From assembly GCA_013398955.1 (NCBI GenBank), contig VWPU01001258.1:1-64000 (forward strand): a stretch of DNA of 64,000 bases, read 5' to 3'. Both the position numbers and the translations under genes were made by a program. This stretch comes from Callaeas wilsoni. Lineage: Eukaryota; Chordata; Aves; Passeriformes; Callaeidae. The notes beneath the pieces are model-generated. The model saw nothing but the letters and a program-made list of their open reading frames with translations, had not been told where the DNA came from and did not search any database. Positions 39,716 to 52,233 of this stretch are shown in pieces (position 1 is the stretch's first letter; each line of letters opens with the position of its first letter).

Positions 39716-41239
39716 TTACGCTGCTGTTTCCTAGTTTGGCTGGGTTTGCACTTCTGGCTGATCAGAACCTTTGGTGACAGCAACTGGACAAGATTCTGGT
39801 GTTAACTCTCAAATGAATCTGTAATTTCTTGCAATGATGTACTGCACTGAAACTGTTGCAAGACATAGGAAGTCTGTATTATAACTAAACAATTATTAAA
39901 ACCAGTCCAGAACAAAATTTTTATGCATTGTGACACACAAAAGATATTCACAGGTCACTCCAAAAACTGTTTTTGTCAACAAGGGAATCCTTCCTCACCC
40001 CACCATTAATATTCTTCATTTCAATCACTTGTACCCTCGCTTTTTCTATTAAAGCTAAGTATTTCCAAACTTTTTTCACTCAAGGCTTACCAAGCAATAA
40101 AAAATTATTGGACATGCATTTACTGATAGCAAAAGTCACACTTACTACCAAATACCACCAGTTCTAACAACTGTTAAATATTTCATCCTAACTACAAATC
40201 TTACCACAGATTATTTTCTTGAATCATAAAACTATGTGAAAACTTAGGGAACTAAAAAAAATCTCAATAGCATAAAAAAATACACAGAATTATTTTTTAT
40301 AGTTACATTTTTACTTGATCTTTTTATAATGAGAAACTTTTGAAAATGTTTAATTCTTCAATATAAACATTACAGCAAAACCACCTGGACATCCTCTTGT
40401 CCATTACAAGATATTCTTGCATGTCTCTTAACAGCCCCTGTAAAAATCATTTGGTATTATTTATTAATATTAGTTAATCAATTACAGCCTGGAAGTCAGC
40501 ATCTGCAGCGAAAAATAAAAAGGAGCACACAACATCATATGACAAAGGATGATAAAAGCATTCTGAAAGAATATATTGCTGAAGTTTTTACCCAGACTCT
40601 CCCATCCTTCTCTTTCTGTCATGTTAAAGTCTCATCTAGTGATCCCTTCACTAAAGGGAATATGACAAAGCTTCATTTTCCAATTTCTACCCTTCTGTCT
40701 TTCACTGTGCTGAAGTCATGCTCTTCTTTCTGTTTTTCTACTACCTTTCTTTTCTGAACTGACTAGTCTCATTCACAAGCCCACTTTCATGGCTTTCTCC
40801 TATTCTGTCATTCTGTTCAGTACTGAGAAGTCAGCTCTGCCTCAAATTTGCCTCTTCCCTTACTCACCCGTGAAGTTTTCAAACCTCTACTCTTTTCTCA
40901 CATCCTGTGCTACTACAGGCAGGACTGCCTCTAGCCCTCTGCAAGGCTGGCCTTTAGAACTCCTCTACATAAAAAAAAAAAAATTGAGCAAGGTATGCAA
41001 ACGTTGAGCTGTCAACTGCTCTGACCTTCTGCCTTATATTGAAGAGCAATTTCTTCAAGCAGAGGTTGACTTCTGGTTCTGGGTTTGTTGATACTCATGC
41101 ACTGGTATATCATTACAGCCCCTAATATTCTATTAGTGTAAGTAAAATATGACAGATTTAGCATTTCCATATACTACAACTGCACTCATTTTTAAGAGCA
41201 AACCAACCTTTTAAAAAAGGTGGCTAATTAGACAAATTA

Positions 41240-41826
41240 GGGACTGCATTAGACAAAGCTGCCAGGAGGTGCAGGGAGGTGAGTGATCCTTCCCTTCTAC
41301 TCCACACTGCTGATGCCACACCTGGAGTGCTGGGTCCACTTCCGGGCTCCTCAGTACAAGAGACATGTACATCCCAGAGAGAGTTCAACAAAGGGCCACA
41401 AAGATCATCAAGGGAACACCTCTCCCATGAGGAGAGACAGAGAGCTGGGACTGCTCAACCTTGAGAAGACAAAGTTCACAGGGGACCTCACCAGTGTGTG
41501 CAAATATCTGAAAGGAAGGTGCAAAGAGGATGAAGTCAGGCTCTTTTCAGTGGTGCCCAGCAACAGGAGCAGAGGCAATGGGCATATAATGAAACACAGG
41601 ACGTTTCCTGTGAACATCAGGAAACACTTTTTTGTACCATGAGAGTGACTGAGCATTGGCACGAGCTACACAGGGAGGTTGTGGTGTTTCCTTCCTTGGA
41701 GATATTCCAAAGCTGTCTGGATATAGTCCTGGGCAGCCAAAACTCAGTGGCTCTGCTTAAGCAGGGGGGTTGGACAAGGCAACCTCTGCAGGTACCTGCC
41801 AACTTCAACCACTCTGTGATTCTGTT
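41240..41826 (+). mobile_element. CR1 LINE, ORF2 C-terminus and 3' UTR
   Basis: Plus-strand copy from gactgcattagacaaagctg through the ORF2 tail (ctggagtgctgggtccactt; gaggagagacagagagctgg; ctgctcaaccttgagaagac) to the terminus actctgtgattctg. In protein terms it covers the 'PHLECWVHFRAPQYK' to 'LLNLEKTKFTGDL' region of CR1. Frame shifts are present. Antisense to STK3. Confidence 0.95.
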
Positions 41827-43529
41827 TTCTCAGCCCTGTTAACCAAAGATACTCCTGTTAGTTTCAGATTTGAGGCACTTATCTTCTATACTTAATGACA
41901 AGCAGACTCTTGCTGTCTTTTTTACTTATAACTTGTTCCTTTACTGCACAAGAGCTCATGGCAGAATTCCCAGCTACTACAATGGTAACACAAATAACAG
42001 ATTGCTGCCTCAATCCTGGATTTGAGGTTCTCTTATACTAAACGCTAAATAGGGGGAAGCATGGAGGGAAGAAGTGTGCGGGGTGGCAGAGTGGGGAGTG
42101 CAGTGTGATGTTCTGACTTCTGTACCCATGCAAGAACCATGAGGAGCTGCTAACTGCTGCCTCAGTTGAGGTGAACCAAACTTGTGTTACACCCTTCCAC
42201 ACAGTAGTGGAAGAGGGAGGTGTACACCACATCCTTAGCTGGCACAGACTGTTCCTGACAATGTGATCTGAACCTCAGACTAAGTAATTAGACATCATGC
42301 CTAATTTTGGGTTAATGCAAAAGACATCAACAATGCTCAAGCATTTAACATCTCCAGTTCAGGCAACAGTACAGATGAAAGCAAGTTAGTAAAGATACCA
42401 GGTTTTTATGTCAGTAATAAATCAGTCTCTTCAGAAATCAACTATTCAATAAGTCAAGTCACAAAATCGACTCTCCATGTCAAGTCACACACAGGAAAAT
42501 TTCCTAGTGTAAAAAAAATAATCGCAGCCTTCCCTGCCTGTTTAATACTGACTAAGCAAATACAATTCAGAGTAAATCACTTTTCTAAAAACAAGCTATC
42601 AATATTCTTAGAACATACTCTTAGAAATGCAGCCAACCACACTGATTGTTGGAGATACAAAAGATTGCACAGAATCTGCTTGAAAAGTATTCCTATATAT
42701 AGATCATCACACAACACTCTGTAACAAGGATTCTACAATTTGCTATAGGACAAACTGCATTTACTGCACTGCTCTTTTCTGTTTGCTCAAAACTGTAACA
42801 TTCCAGTCTCCATCTTCTCTCTGTGCTCTTCCTGAATGACCTTGGTACACATTCTACGTGTGGCAATACACTTCTTTGAAGCATATTCTGCTGCACTGCA
42901 CAAGACTAACCTGAAATAAACTACATAGCGAAGAGTAATAATGTCAGGAACACAGACTTATTCTTAATGCTGCCAAACAATTCTAAATGCAACCTACTTA
43001 TAAAAAGACAACCTGCTTCTCTCAAACATATCCTGACAACATCATCTCAAGAATGAAGTGCCATCGCCATGTTCACGTTACTTGCTTCAAACCACACTGC
43101 AATCACCACTTACTGAGTGCTGTCACCAACTATTCTGTGTATTAGAGTTAACCTAAAAAACCCGAACAAACACCAAGCAAAGTGCCCTGAACTAAAAATC
43201 AAACCACTTGTCTAGAAGTTCACCTGTGAAAGTAGAACCTTAAAAAATTTGGGGGGTTTTAATGTTAGTCTGAATAGCTGAAGTTGACATGGTTTCTTTT
43301 CCCACTTCCTAGAAAAACTTATTACTAAGACATCTCACGGAACAGTGCTGAAAGCTGGCTTATACAGTATTACTCATAATTAAGAGTGCAATACTCAGAA
43401 TTCATAGGCTTAAAACCAAACAGAAAACTGGTTAAAAAAGTATTTGAACATGACTACAGGAAGTAGGGGAAAAACAGCAACTTATCTGTAAAGTATAGGT
43501 GGTTGGTTATAGGAAAAATGGGTACACAC

Positions 43530-43655
43530 CGAATTTTCTTCCTCCTCTTCTAGCTCTCTTTGCTGTTCCTCATGTCGCTTTGCCTTTATCTCCATAGCTT
43601 CAGTGATCAGGTCCCTTAAAATTGAAACTGGCTTAGCATTCTTAATAAATGTATG
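43530..43655 (-). CDS. STK3: STK3 exon: kinase C-terminus and start of acidic linker (about residues 275-316)
   Basis: 126 nt, 42 codons, phase 0 at both ends. It begins HTFIKNAKPVSILRDLITEA, then has a basic-to-acidic helix (MEIKAKRHEEQQ) and ends in a run of five Glu followed by N-S. The acceptor has nine T's followed by CCCTAG; the donor is TTCG|GTGTGT. It closes the catalytic domain and begins the regulatory linker that leads to the caspase site in the next exon. The second residue is Thr (ACA), whereas the MST family, as I recall it, has Pro here (H-P-F, the usual last motif of the kinase fold). That is a one-base difference and does not disturb the frame. Confidence 0.96.
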
Positions 43656-45559
43656 CTAGGGAAAAAAAAATCATTAAAATATGTAATATCATTACAGCAG
43701 TTATGCTTCAGATTTAATTACAAGTTCTATTCAATACCAGAGATTTCAGTGATAAACAATATTGTACATTACACAATAACCAAAATCTACACCAACACAA
43801 CATACAGTATCTTTCAGCTGCTTCATAACTAAAATTTTACTTTAACTATTTTTAATAACTACAAGCCTTGGGAAATGTAATCACTTAACAACTGTTTTAT
43901 TATTGAGGATACAACTTTCCAAAGAAAATAGGCAGTAAGTAGTAAATAGAGAGGTGATGATCTGACATAGAAAACCAAACTCTTTCAGATATTCAGTTTC
44001 ATAATTGAATTAATCTTAACAAATTGAGAGCATAAATTAGTGGCTCTAACCAGAGCAACTGTGGTTGCTTACTTCAACAAACCTATACTTAAAATATCAT
44101 AAAATATTTCTTCATCTATGATGCTGAAACGGGGAACCAGTAAAAAAAAAACAACCTTACTTTTAGCAGGAAGTTAAATTTTTAATTCAAGGTCATTTAA
44201 AACATCACTTCTTCATTTAAGACAGTGTGATGATACCATTTGCACATTTTGCTGCCTAATAAACACCTGCTGTTAGAAAAAAATCTGATTTTTGCATCAT
44301 TATATGCAAGTACAATTCAGGTAAAACGTACCTAAGTGCCTCAGAAAAATATTATTAAATATTTTAAAACTGTTCCATGAGGAACAGGATTGATGAAGCC
44401 TCATGTCCTACATCTATTATCTATCTTCTCTCTTGATACATTAATTCAATTACTCTCTTTTTCATTCCATGACCTCTCCTCACAAGCAGTACTTTCATTC
44501 CCACTCAAACATATTCACAGCACCTCCAGCTCCATCACATATGCTCCAAATTCCAGCTGGGGAAAAAGGCAACAGAGACTCCTGATGAACAAACACAGTA
44601 TTTGGTTTTCTGGTCAGTAAGCACATGGAAAGAAACTGCACACTGAAGCTTTTTTTTTTGTTGTTCCTCCTTACTTGCCCACATTAATGCAAGTCTCTTC
44701 TGTCCAGCTGCCTATATTCAGCTAACCATATAAACTCCAAATCTTTGAGGTCTCAAGTACTGGTTCATACATCACACAGACACTTATAACTTTCAATTTT
44801 TACTTATCTTGTGGTCTACATTTTGGCGTTTTGCAATGTATAAATTTAAATATTCCTAGCAAGATCTATGAATTTGACAAATCTATTATCAAAAACTACT
44901 TTGCAAAATTTTTGTTCTCCCTGTAGTGGAGTTTACTGGAACTTAAAATTTAACAGCCGTTATTGCTAGCTCAACACAGAATAAATCTAGGAGAGTCGTA
45001 CAGGAAGCGAGAGCCTGGCATACCGTGCCTTGTTCCAAAGGTCCACACTGCCAACTGTGGCTCACATATAAAAGTGCCCACTTGGTTGAACTCAGCCCAA
45101 GAACAACCTCATTCTACTATCCATCTGCATCAGACCTTTCTAGGACAGACAGCCACTGCCTGCTTCATCTGACACGACCAGAAGGAATGACTGAATACAC
45201 TCCACGCGTGGTCCACACCGAGGGGTAACCTGGCCTCAGTTCTTTTACTGAACACTTGTCTAAATCCTGAGATCTATTGAGGGCCTCTAAGCACAAAGCA
45301 AGGATCCAATTTTAATAGCAAGAACCAGCCCTAAACTATTTAAAGAGCAATAAGTTTTTACAAGCAGCAAGAAAAGAAATAAAATAGGGGCAGAGATACA
45401 GGAGCTGACAGAGAAAAGACCACAAAGTGAAAAAGAAATAAGGCATAATAATAGTTAAAATAAGATTTTCCCTTACAAATTTTCACAACATTTTGGGTTT
45501 GAGGGGGAAAAAACCCACAAATATAAAATGCGTTTTTCCTCATTAACTGAAATACTGAC
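43656..45559 (-). other. STK3: STK3 short intron, 1,904 bp
   Basis: Bounded by a GTCAGT donor and a strong TTTTTTTTTCCCTAG acceptor. I see no recognisable repeat, RNA gene or second coding frame in it. Plus-strand open frames near 44390 and 44963 are short, lack any family resemblance, and are treated as chance. Confidence 0.85.
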
Positions 45560-45697
45560 CTGTAGCAGCTGGGTTGCTGTAGCTCTTTGCTCAGGATTTT
45601 TCACTAAGCATTTCTTCACAAAATCTGTGAATTCATCAGACCAGAGCTCTGGCTTCCGGAAGGTTGGAGGGGGATTTGTAGGAATCATAAAAATAGC
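45560..45697 (-). CDS. STK3: STK3 exon: end of kinase C-lobe (about residues 229-274)
   Basis: 138 nt, 46 codons, phase 0 at both ends. It reads [20 protein letters not shown], continues through a [18 protein letters not shown] stretch, and ends TATQLLQ. This is kinase subdomains X-XI of the MST family; the Arg of the PEQRAT segment is the conserved subdomain XI arginine that supports the C-lobe. The acceptor is TTTTATCTAG|GCTATT and the donor CTACAG|GTCAGT. The ATG inside the exon is not a start, because the exon's first three codons (A-I-F) are also conserved in MST2. One conservative difference from my memory of the human protein is WSDE instead of WSDD. The next exon starts 1,904 bp downstream. 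Confidence 0.97.
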
Positions 45698-48600
45698 CTA
45701 GATAAAAATCAAACAATAGCAAGTCTAAACAAAACACATCACCACAGCAGCTGAAGCCAAGTTTAAAAAAAAGAAATTGCTTTATCCACCTTTCTTATCA
45801 GGCTAAGAATCTGGAAAACAAATTTTAAGCATGCAAGGATTTCTCCTCAGATCAAGATTCAGGAAGTAAATCCATCTGCTACTAATGTAGCTACTTCCCA
45901 TTAGATTTTCTCTATTTAAACTGTACTGCATTGAGCACAAGACTTCTTATTTTATCTATCACTGTTCATCAATGTGAAGAGATGATGATATTCTTTCAGA
46001 AACTCTTAGTAGAAATGACAGCACTGCTTGTTTAAACACACATATAAAGTTGCTGTGAACAGCCAAGCTCATCTTCTCTTTAGTAAATTTAGTTTTATTT
46101 GAGAATTGCTTAGGAAATTTGGGAGGATTGCTATTTCCTTTTGCACTCATAATTCATCAGATGGAGCTTTAAAACTTGCTTGTCCAAGTAAGATTTAGAC
46201 ACATATGCTAAAAGCTCTAAGATAACACTAAAAGACTACATAAATAAAACAATCAAGTAACTAATCTTACAGTACTGAGAACTTACATGAAATTGAAAAT
46301 GCACCGTTTTACCTATACAACAGAAATTTCTTCTGTTGAGAACCATATGCAGACAGATTTTTCAACTGGGAAAAATAGTCATCTTATATTAAAAAAAGTT
46401 TGTCCTACTTAAGACTATATATATTATGCCATTTTTTATATGATTATTTCCAGGTTTTTCTCTAATTAAAAATACACACTTGTAGCAGGGGGAAAAAAGC
46501 CATACAACTCTGACAGACCACTGCAAAATAATGAAAATTTTTGAACTTTTGTATGTAATAAATGCATCCAATATCATCGCTTAAGACTTACACATGATAT
46601 CAACACACTATTCAGAACTAGGTCTATTGACAAGAACAACAGGCTATTATTTTCTTCTAAACCCAGGTTCAATTCAACCACATTTTCCAAAGTCACAGAG
46701 AGTAAAAGTTCTTAATTTGTTTTTCTACAAGCATAGGCAGAAATATAAACTCAGAAAAGGGAGAAAAACTGATTCTGCACACTTTTAACATATTAGAAGC
46801 ACTAGAAGTTTCAGCCTGTGTCTGAAACATAGGCAGAAGGCAGAGAGAACTTAACGAGATTTTATCCATAGCTTCTAAAGAAATCTGACTGGCCTTGAAA
46901 GTTGGTTGAACTCATTCAAACCCTCATTAGAAAATTATTCTTATATTCTGAAGGAAAGTGGAATCCATGCAAAATTATGTAAAAACTGTTTACCAACATT
47001 TTAATGAAAAATTAATTCAGTACTGAATAGTTGCTTGAATTCAAATACTTAAACGTTTACAAACTTGCCATTTTGTTTAATGAAAATGTATGCTGCAACG
47101 GCAGCTTTATATTTTCAGTGGGCAGCCACGCCATACAAGTATATGGACTCAGATAGGAAACGTGGCACTCAGTAACTGGCCTTATCTACTTCACTTGTGA
47201 TGCAAGATTAATTGTCAGTACTAGTGAAGTGCTTCTGGCAAAAGAGCAGTGGCTAACAAATTCAGCTGTTTCTGTCCTTGAAATTAATGATGTCTTCTGA
47301 ACTTTGAACTGATGACTTTTGATCTTATCTTTAGCTACTCTTAACAGCTAGTTCTGCAGTAGCTATTGAAAAAACAGCTGTAAAAGAAGACTACCAACTT
47401 CTGTTTATGTGGTGTCAAAACAGGTACCTCCTGTTTGATCATAAACATTGACCTCTCTCCCCACAGGTAAGCAAAGATAAGTTAGAGAGTCCTACGCAGC
47501 TCCACAGTTCTAGGAAAAATGTTTGCCTTGGCCAATTACGTTCATCAAATGCACAGCAGTTAAGAACCACAGCAAAGAACTGACTTCTTTTTCTTCTCAT
47601 TGTCCTTTGTGAATGACAGAGGGAATTCAAGAATCATTCTTTTATGCCAGGCAACAAAAGCCACCAAAGGAGATACTCAAGTGTTAGAGTCCTAAATCCA
47701 CACTTATGCTTTGTACATTTGTTGAAAATACCTACTTCAGAAATATGTATATTTATGTATGCATAAACTGTGGGCTTTTTAAAATCCTACTATGTCACAC
47801 GAGCTGTATTAGCTGAAAAGAAAAATTAGGTGCATTTTTGTAATACAATAAAACATATAGAAACTACTTATTCCAAATGTTTAGTCCAACTTGGTAATTA
47901 TGCCATGCACTTGCTGGTGTATCTCTCCCTCCAGCTCTCATCACTTCTTTCTATTAACCAGCCTAAAATTCTGGTTTTCAATTCCATTTTCCCTCTCTAC
48001 GACCTAATTTTGGCTTCAATATTTCTCTGCAGAAAAGTTAAGCTCCTTTCCTCTTTAAAAACAGTCTATGATTTAGCTTTCAACTACTTGTTTCCTTCCA
48101 AGAGGCTTGCAAAGCAATCACCAGAGAATTATAAAGCTAGTCCCAAATCTCCAGGACTAAAAACAAAACACTTATCTGACAGGAACTTATTCTTCATTTT
48201 TGCTTCCACTTCTTGTCAAAAAGGTCATTTCTATCCTAAAATAACTATATATTATTTTAAAACAAAACTAAGCTATTTGAATCACTCTAGGTGCCAATAG
48301 AAGCAGGAAATACTTGGGTTTTTTCATGCTTCTTTCATCTTACCTTAGATTTCTCCAGTCCCTGTGCTTTCCCAAACTATTACCTGTAGAATTCTTTTGC
48401 CTCCACTCCACTTGTAATTTTCTCAGAAGTTTCCCACAGTTATTTGTTTTATGTAGCTCTCACAGTGGGGCTGAGGACAGTGGTCATACAGCCAGTGTTA
48501 GGCAAACGTTGCTTAAAATAAACACCAAATATAAGCTACTATCCACCCAATTATATGGGCTGAACTGGCAGTTCCAACAGCAGGAAATGTTAGGAAAAAT

Positions 48601-51207
48601 TGTTCAGAGAGGCCAGGCTCTGACACACTTATAAAAGAACTGGAGCTAATTCTTTTCTCTCTCCCACTATCAACATCACCTTCCATATTTCCTTACATTT
48701 CTGAGACAAACTGACAAATCTTACACAAGTAACACATCAAATATACAACCAAAGAGTTAGATTGTATGACTCAGTCTTCAGTTTTAACCATTTGATCAAA
48801 GAAGAAAGAAATCTCTAAAGCTGCAAGAAGGATCAGCTTAATCTGTGCTTCTCTTCACCTGCCTATAATATAGAGCTCATTCCAAATTTGTCCTGAACTG
48901 GCCCTTCCCCCTCTGAACCCAATCCTATTTTGAATCATCTTCCACACATTGGTCTGAGGCAAATCCTTCACCTTGCAGTGAAACCAGAATCCAAGGCAGA
49001 TTCTAATATATGTATGACAAAAGATGGGGGGAAGATAAAATCATCCAGAGCAGCTTTTGAGGCCACCTCTGAATTGGGCACTGGACAATCCAACACACAG
49101 AATTGTTTCTACCATACCTGTTGCCTGCTAGCACTTCCCTGCTCAATCACCAGCAGTTACAACTAAGCTGAATACCAGACTGAGAACCAGGTCTTAAATG
49201 AGAGCAGAACTGCACAAGTCAGCCCAGGATTTTCTTTTTATTATTCTTAAAGGGCCTAGTATTTTAAATTAGGTCCAGGCTGAAAACAGGGGGGGGTTTT
49301 CCATGAAGGTTCTTTTACGGACAATTTATCGGCGTGAAAATGTAATTATGGTGATGATGATGAATTAGGAAACGCCAAAAGAAAAATGAGATGCTCATAT
49401 ACCACACATGGAAATTCCTAATCGGAAAATCCTTGCAGCTCATTCTTCTTGTCAGTCAGGGTAATATATCTGTATTTCACACAGCCCACGAACACATTAA
49501 GTGATCAACAGCAATTTCATAGAGGTACTGTGTCTTCTGGTTTTTAGCTCCTTGAATAACTTATCTCTATTACTTAGCTGAAGTAAGTTACTTGTAATAA
49601 AAAGCAGAAAATCTACCCAGTATCCTAAATGCTACGGAAGAGGACAGTAAAGACTTCTAAATTGTGGTGATCTTATAATTTTCATGCTTTGAAGCTCCAT
49701 TGCTAGAATCTATAGATAAAAATCTTTTTTATAAACAGGGTAAGGATACATGGCATCAGTTTTTGACTTCATCATTTTTGTAACCCCAATTATACTACTT
49801 AGTTTAGCAATCTACTGTAGGAAACAAATACTGAAACACGTTTAAACTCAGTATCACATTTCAGAGTACAGAAACCTATCTAAGGCTGGCAGAGTTAATA
49901 AATATTGAGCACTGTAAAATTTTAATAACTTTGGAAACAAAGAATCACCTGAAAGGCACATTTTTCCTCTTCTTTGTGATACATGTCATAGAACCTCCCT
50001 CCTTTCCTGAATAGCCTTTAAGAAGACTACTAAAACACCATTAATTATTCAGTTACACAATTCATCAGCCTAAAAATTAAACACCAGCACGGAGAAGGGT
50101 AAAATACTAGCAGGTTCTACGCTGGATTTACTTTGTTGAGCATGTTTTCTTGGTGTCATTTTTTGAGGGGCTTTTTGTTTGTTTTGTTTTTATTAATTCA
50201 GAACTACAACACTGCAACACAAACAGTGAAAAATAAAGTTACTGAACAACACCTCATGTGTTTAAAGTCAAAAAAGTCAGTTCATAATGTGCTTCATAGT
50301 AGATATAAGATTTATTTGTTAGAAGCACCCTAAAAATCACTGCTTCCTCCTCCCATCTGCAAACACAGACGTTGATGAAGATCATCTAGAGTACTCACAC
50401 CTTTTGTGCAGAACTACAAACACATCTGGTTCCATCAGACATCTATCACACACCTGATCCAAGTTGATTCTTACTAGAATTATCAACACAGGATTAAATG
50501 CAGGAAGGGATAAGTGAAGCTTTAGTTCAGAGAAGTTCTGGACAAACAATACCTGACATGAAATTTTTAATCCTAATGAGGGGAAATATGTGTGACATTT
50601 AACGTGCAATTCTACTGTGCTCACTTTATAGATTTTAGTAATGGCCACTGATTAAACCATGTACACAATACTACACAAGGCAAAAATTACATTTAAATTA
50701 CTTTGTTACAAAATTACATATATTAACACTAAGAGCACTTGAAAAATAAAACACCGTAGGGAAAAAAATCCAAACTAAATAAAACAAACCACAACTCTTA
50801 CCAGTGGCTTAACAGCCATTCACTGTCATAAGATTCCCTCTGGAATAATGACCTTTGATGATCAAATCAAAGTATGATTCATTTTAAGATGTAAAGTAAT
50901 AAAGTAATAAACGCAGAGAAAAGATACATAATGGAAAGACTATTCTCATGATTAACAGCAAAGATGGGTTACTGAAAGATAAGCTATTTACATTGACCTG
51001 TATATTTATTATTGCTAGTAAGCTCGTAACATTCTGACAGCATTACAACACGTCAAGAATGTAAAGATACCGATCTCAAACATTTTGCAACAGTAAGTGC
51101 AATTGCAAATCTATTGAAAAGAATCAAGCCTTGCCTTGTTAGCACCGTCACGCAACAGAACGGTGCCTCGAGATTCACCTCTGAATTTACTCTTCCTACT
51201 AAGGTGG

Positions 51208-51268
51208 AAATTGGACTAACGAACGCCATGGGTCCCTTCTAAATTGACATATTCTTTGATTCTAAAAA
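51208..51268 (+). mobile_element. CR1 LINE, degraded 3' tail
   Basis: ggaaattggactaacgaacg, ccatgggtcccttctaaatt and gacatattctttgattctaa follow the last ~60 bases of a CR1 3' end. Nothing clear is seen 5' of this, so the true extent is uncertain. Confidence 0.7.
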
Positions 51269-51749
51269 ATTGTTTTACATTTCAAAAGAATATTACAGAT
51301 TGTTATGTGACAACAGCTCGAAGAAGTTAGGGTTCTCAGGCCACAAGTTCATTCAGTTTGGGGTTTTTCATAACTGGTTTTAAACACGCTTACTTAGAAA
51401 ACTGAATTTTAAATCCCATCACATTTCCTAACTTTAAACTTCTACCATATCCTCCACTGGTATATTTAAAGGACAGAATTTATTTTACTGGCTGCTATGC
51501 AATTATCAAAACAAAGAGTAAGTTCCCCCTGCTAACTCAGCTAAAAGGCTGATGCCATCTGCATATATGTCTGTTCATTATCAAATCATTTTGTCAGGTG
51601 AGTAACAAAAATATTTATTACCACCAATCTTCCGCCAGATCTATCACCTCAGCATGCTGCCTTACTTCCAGTTAATTAATTTACGAGTTTATCCATGTCT
51701 TTTTTTCATTTTTCAAAGTTTCTTGACCTCTTATAACCCATCACTTGTA

Positions 51750-52233
51750 CTATCCTAAGACATTCGAAAGCTGCTCAACAAATGACTTCATGGAGTTGTA
51801 TGCAAAGAAAGAACTTTGTTTATCTGCACTGACCGCCTCTTCTCCCCCTCCCTTCAAGCCCAGTAGATGTATCAACATTTCTCCTGGTTTTCTTCTAACA
51901 TATTGAAATAATTCCCTTTTATTTGGGGAACTCTTCATTACTTTTGCCTGTAGTTTTTTACTATTATCTTGCCCCAACTTTCCATCTTATACTTTAAAAT
52001 GAAACAGTTTGAGTTTCTCTATCCAATTCAGTAGGGCTATTTTGATTTCCTGAGCTTAGCTCTTCAACACATGTTCCAGAATTCTGCCATTCAACTGAAC
52101 ATTGTCCCTTTAGTTTAGGGATGTAATCTTCAAGTTCCCATTTCATCTGCAAGGTGCAAGCCATTGATGTCAGTGATGTTTCAACAGAAGACACGGTCAG
52201 CAACCTGCTCCTCAAAATTCTTCCCTCCTTCAA
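51750..52233 (-). pseudogene. Possible ancient LINE ORF2 relic
   Basis: Two minus-strand open frames separated by a stop (52233-51994 and 51977-51750). The second contains NKRELFQYVRRKPGEMLIHL followed by LGLKGGGEEAVSADKQSSFF, which resembles the CR1 linker before RT: compare NKKYFYKYINGKRKGKDNLH and LLGVGGNLVTEDEEKAEVVN in the copy at 1-1546. The resemblance is weak and short and could be chance. No catalytic motif is present. Confidence 0.35.

Larger units (their letters stand above)
32434..43529 (-). other. STK3: STK3 intron, 11.1 kb
   Basis: Contains CR1 fragments at 33639-33785 (minus), 39397-39715 (minus) and 41240-41826 (plus). Just left of the first, 33865-34110 is richer in G and C with a poly-G patch, but I cannot assign it. 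In 34110-39396, 39716-41239 and 41827-43529 I see AT-rich intron with no gene or repeat I can name. A good GTAAGT donor on the minus strand at about 38660 has no convincing acceptor upstream and is not called as an exon. Confidence 0.85.

Noticed and set aside
45473..45688. Separate small protein starting at the ATG of MIPTNPPP
   Set aside because: This is the STK3 kinase exon plus intron readthrough; the exon begins three codons before that ATG at a splice acceptor.
47830..48300. 156-codon plus-strand open frame
   Set aside because: Low-complexity, Lys/Leu/Ser-rich composition typical of AT-rich DNA; no domain, no splice context and opposite to STK3. Treated as chance.
49293..49302. GGGGTTTTCC, fitting the NF-kappaB consensus
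   Set aside because: A single short degenerate motif beside a poly-G run has little weight without conservation or chromatin data.
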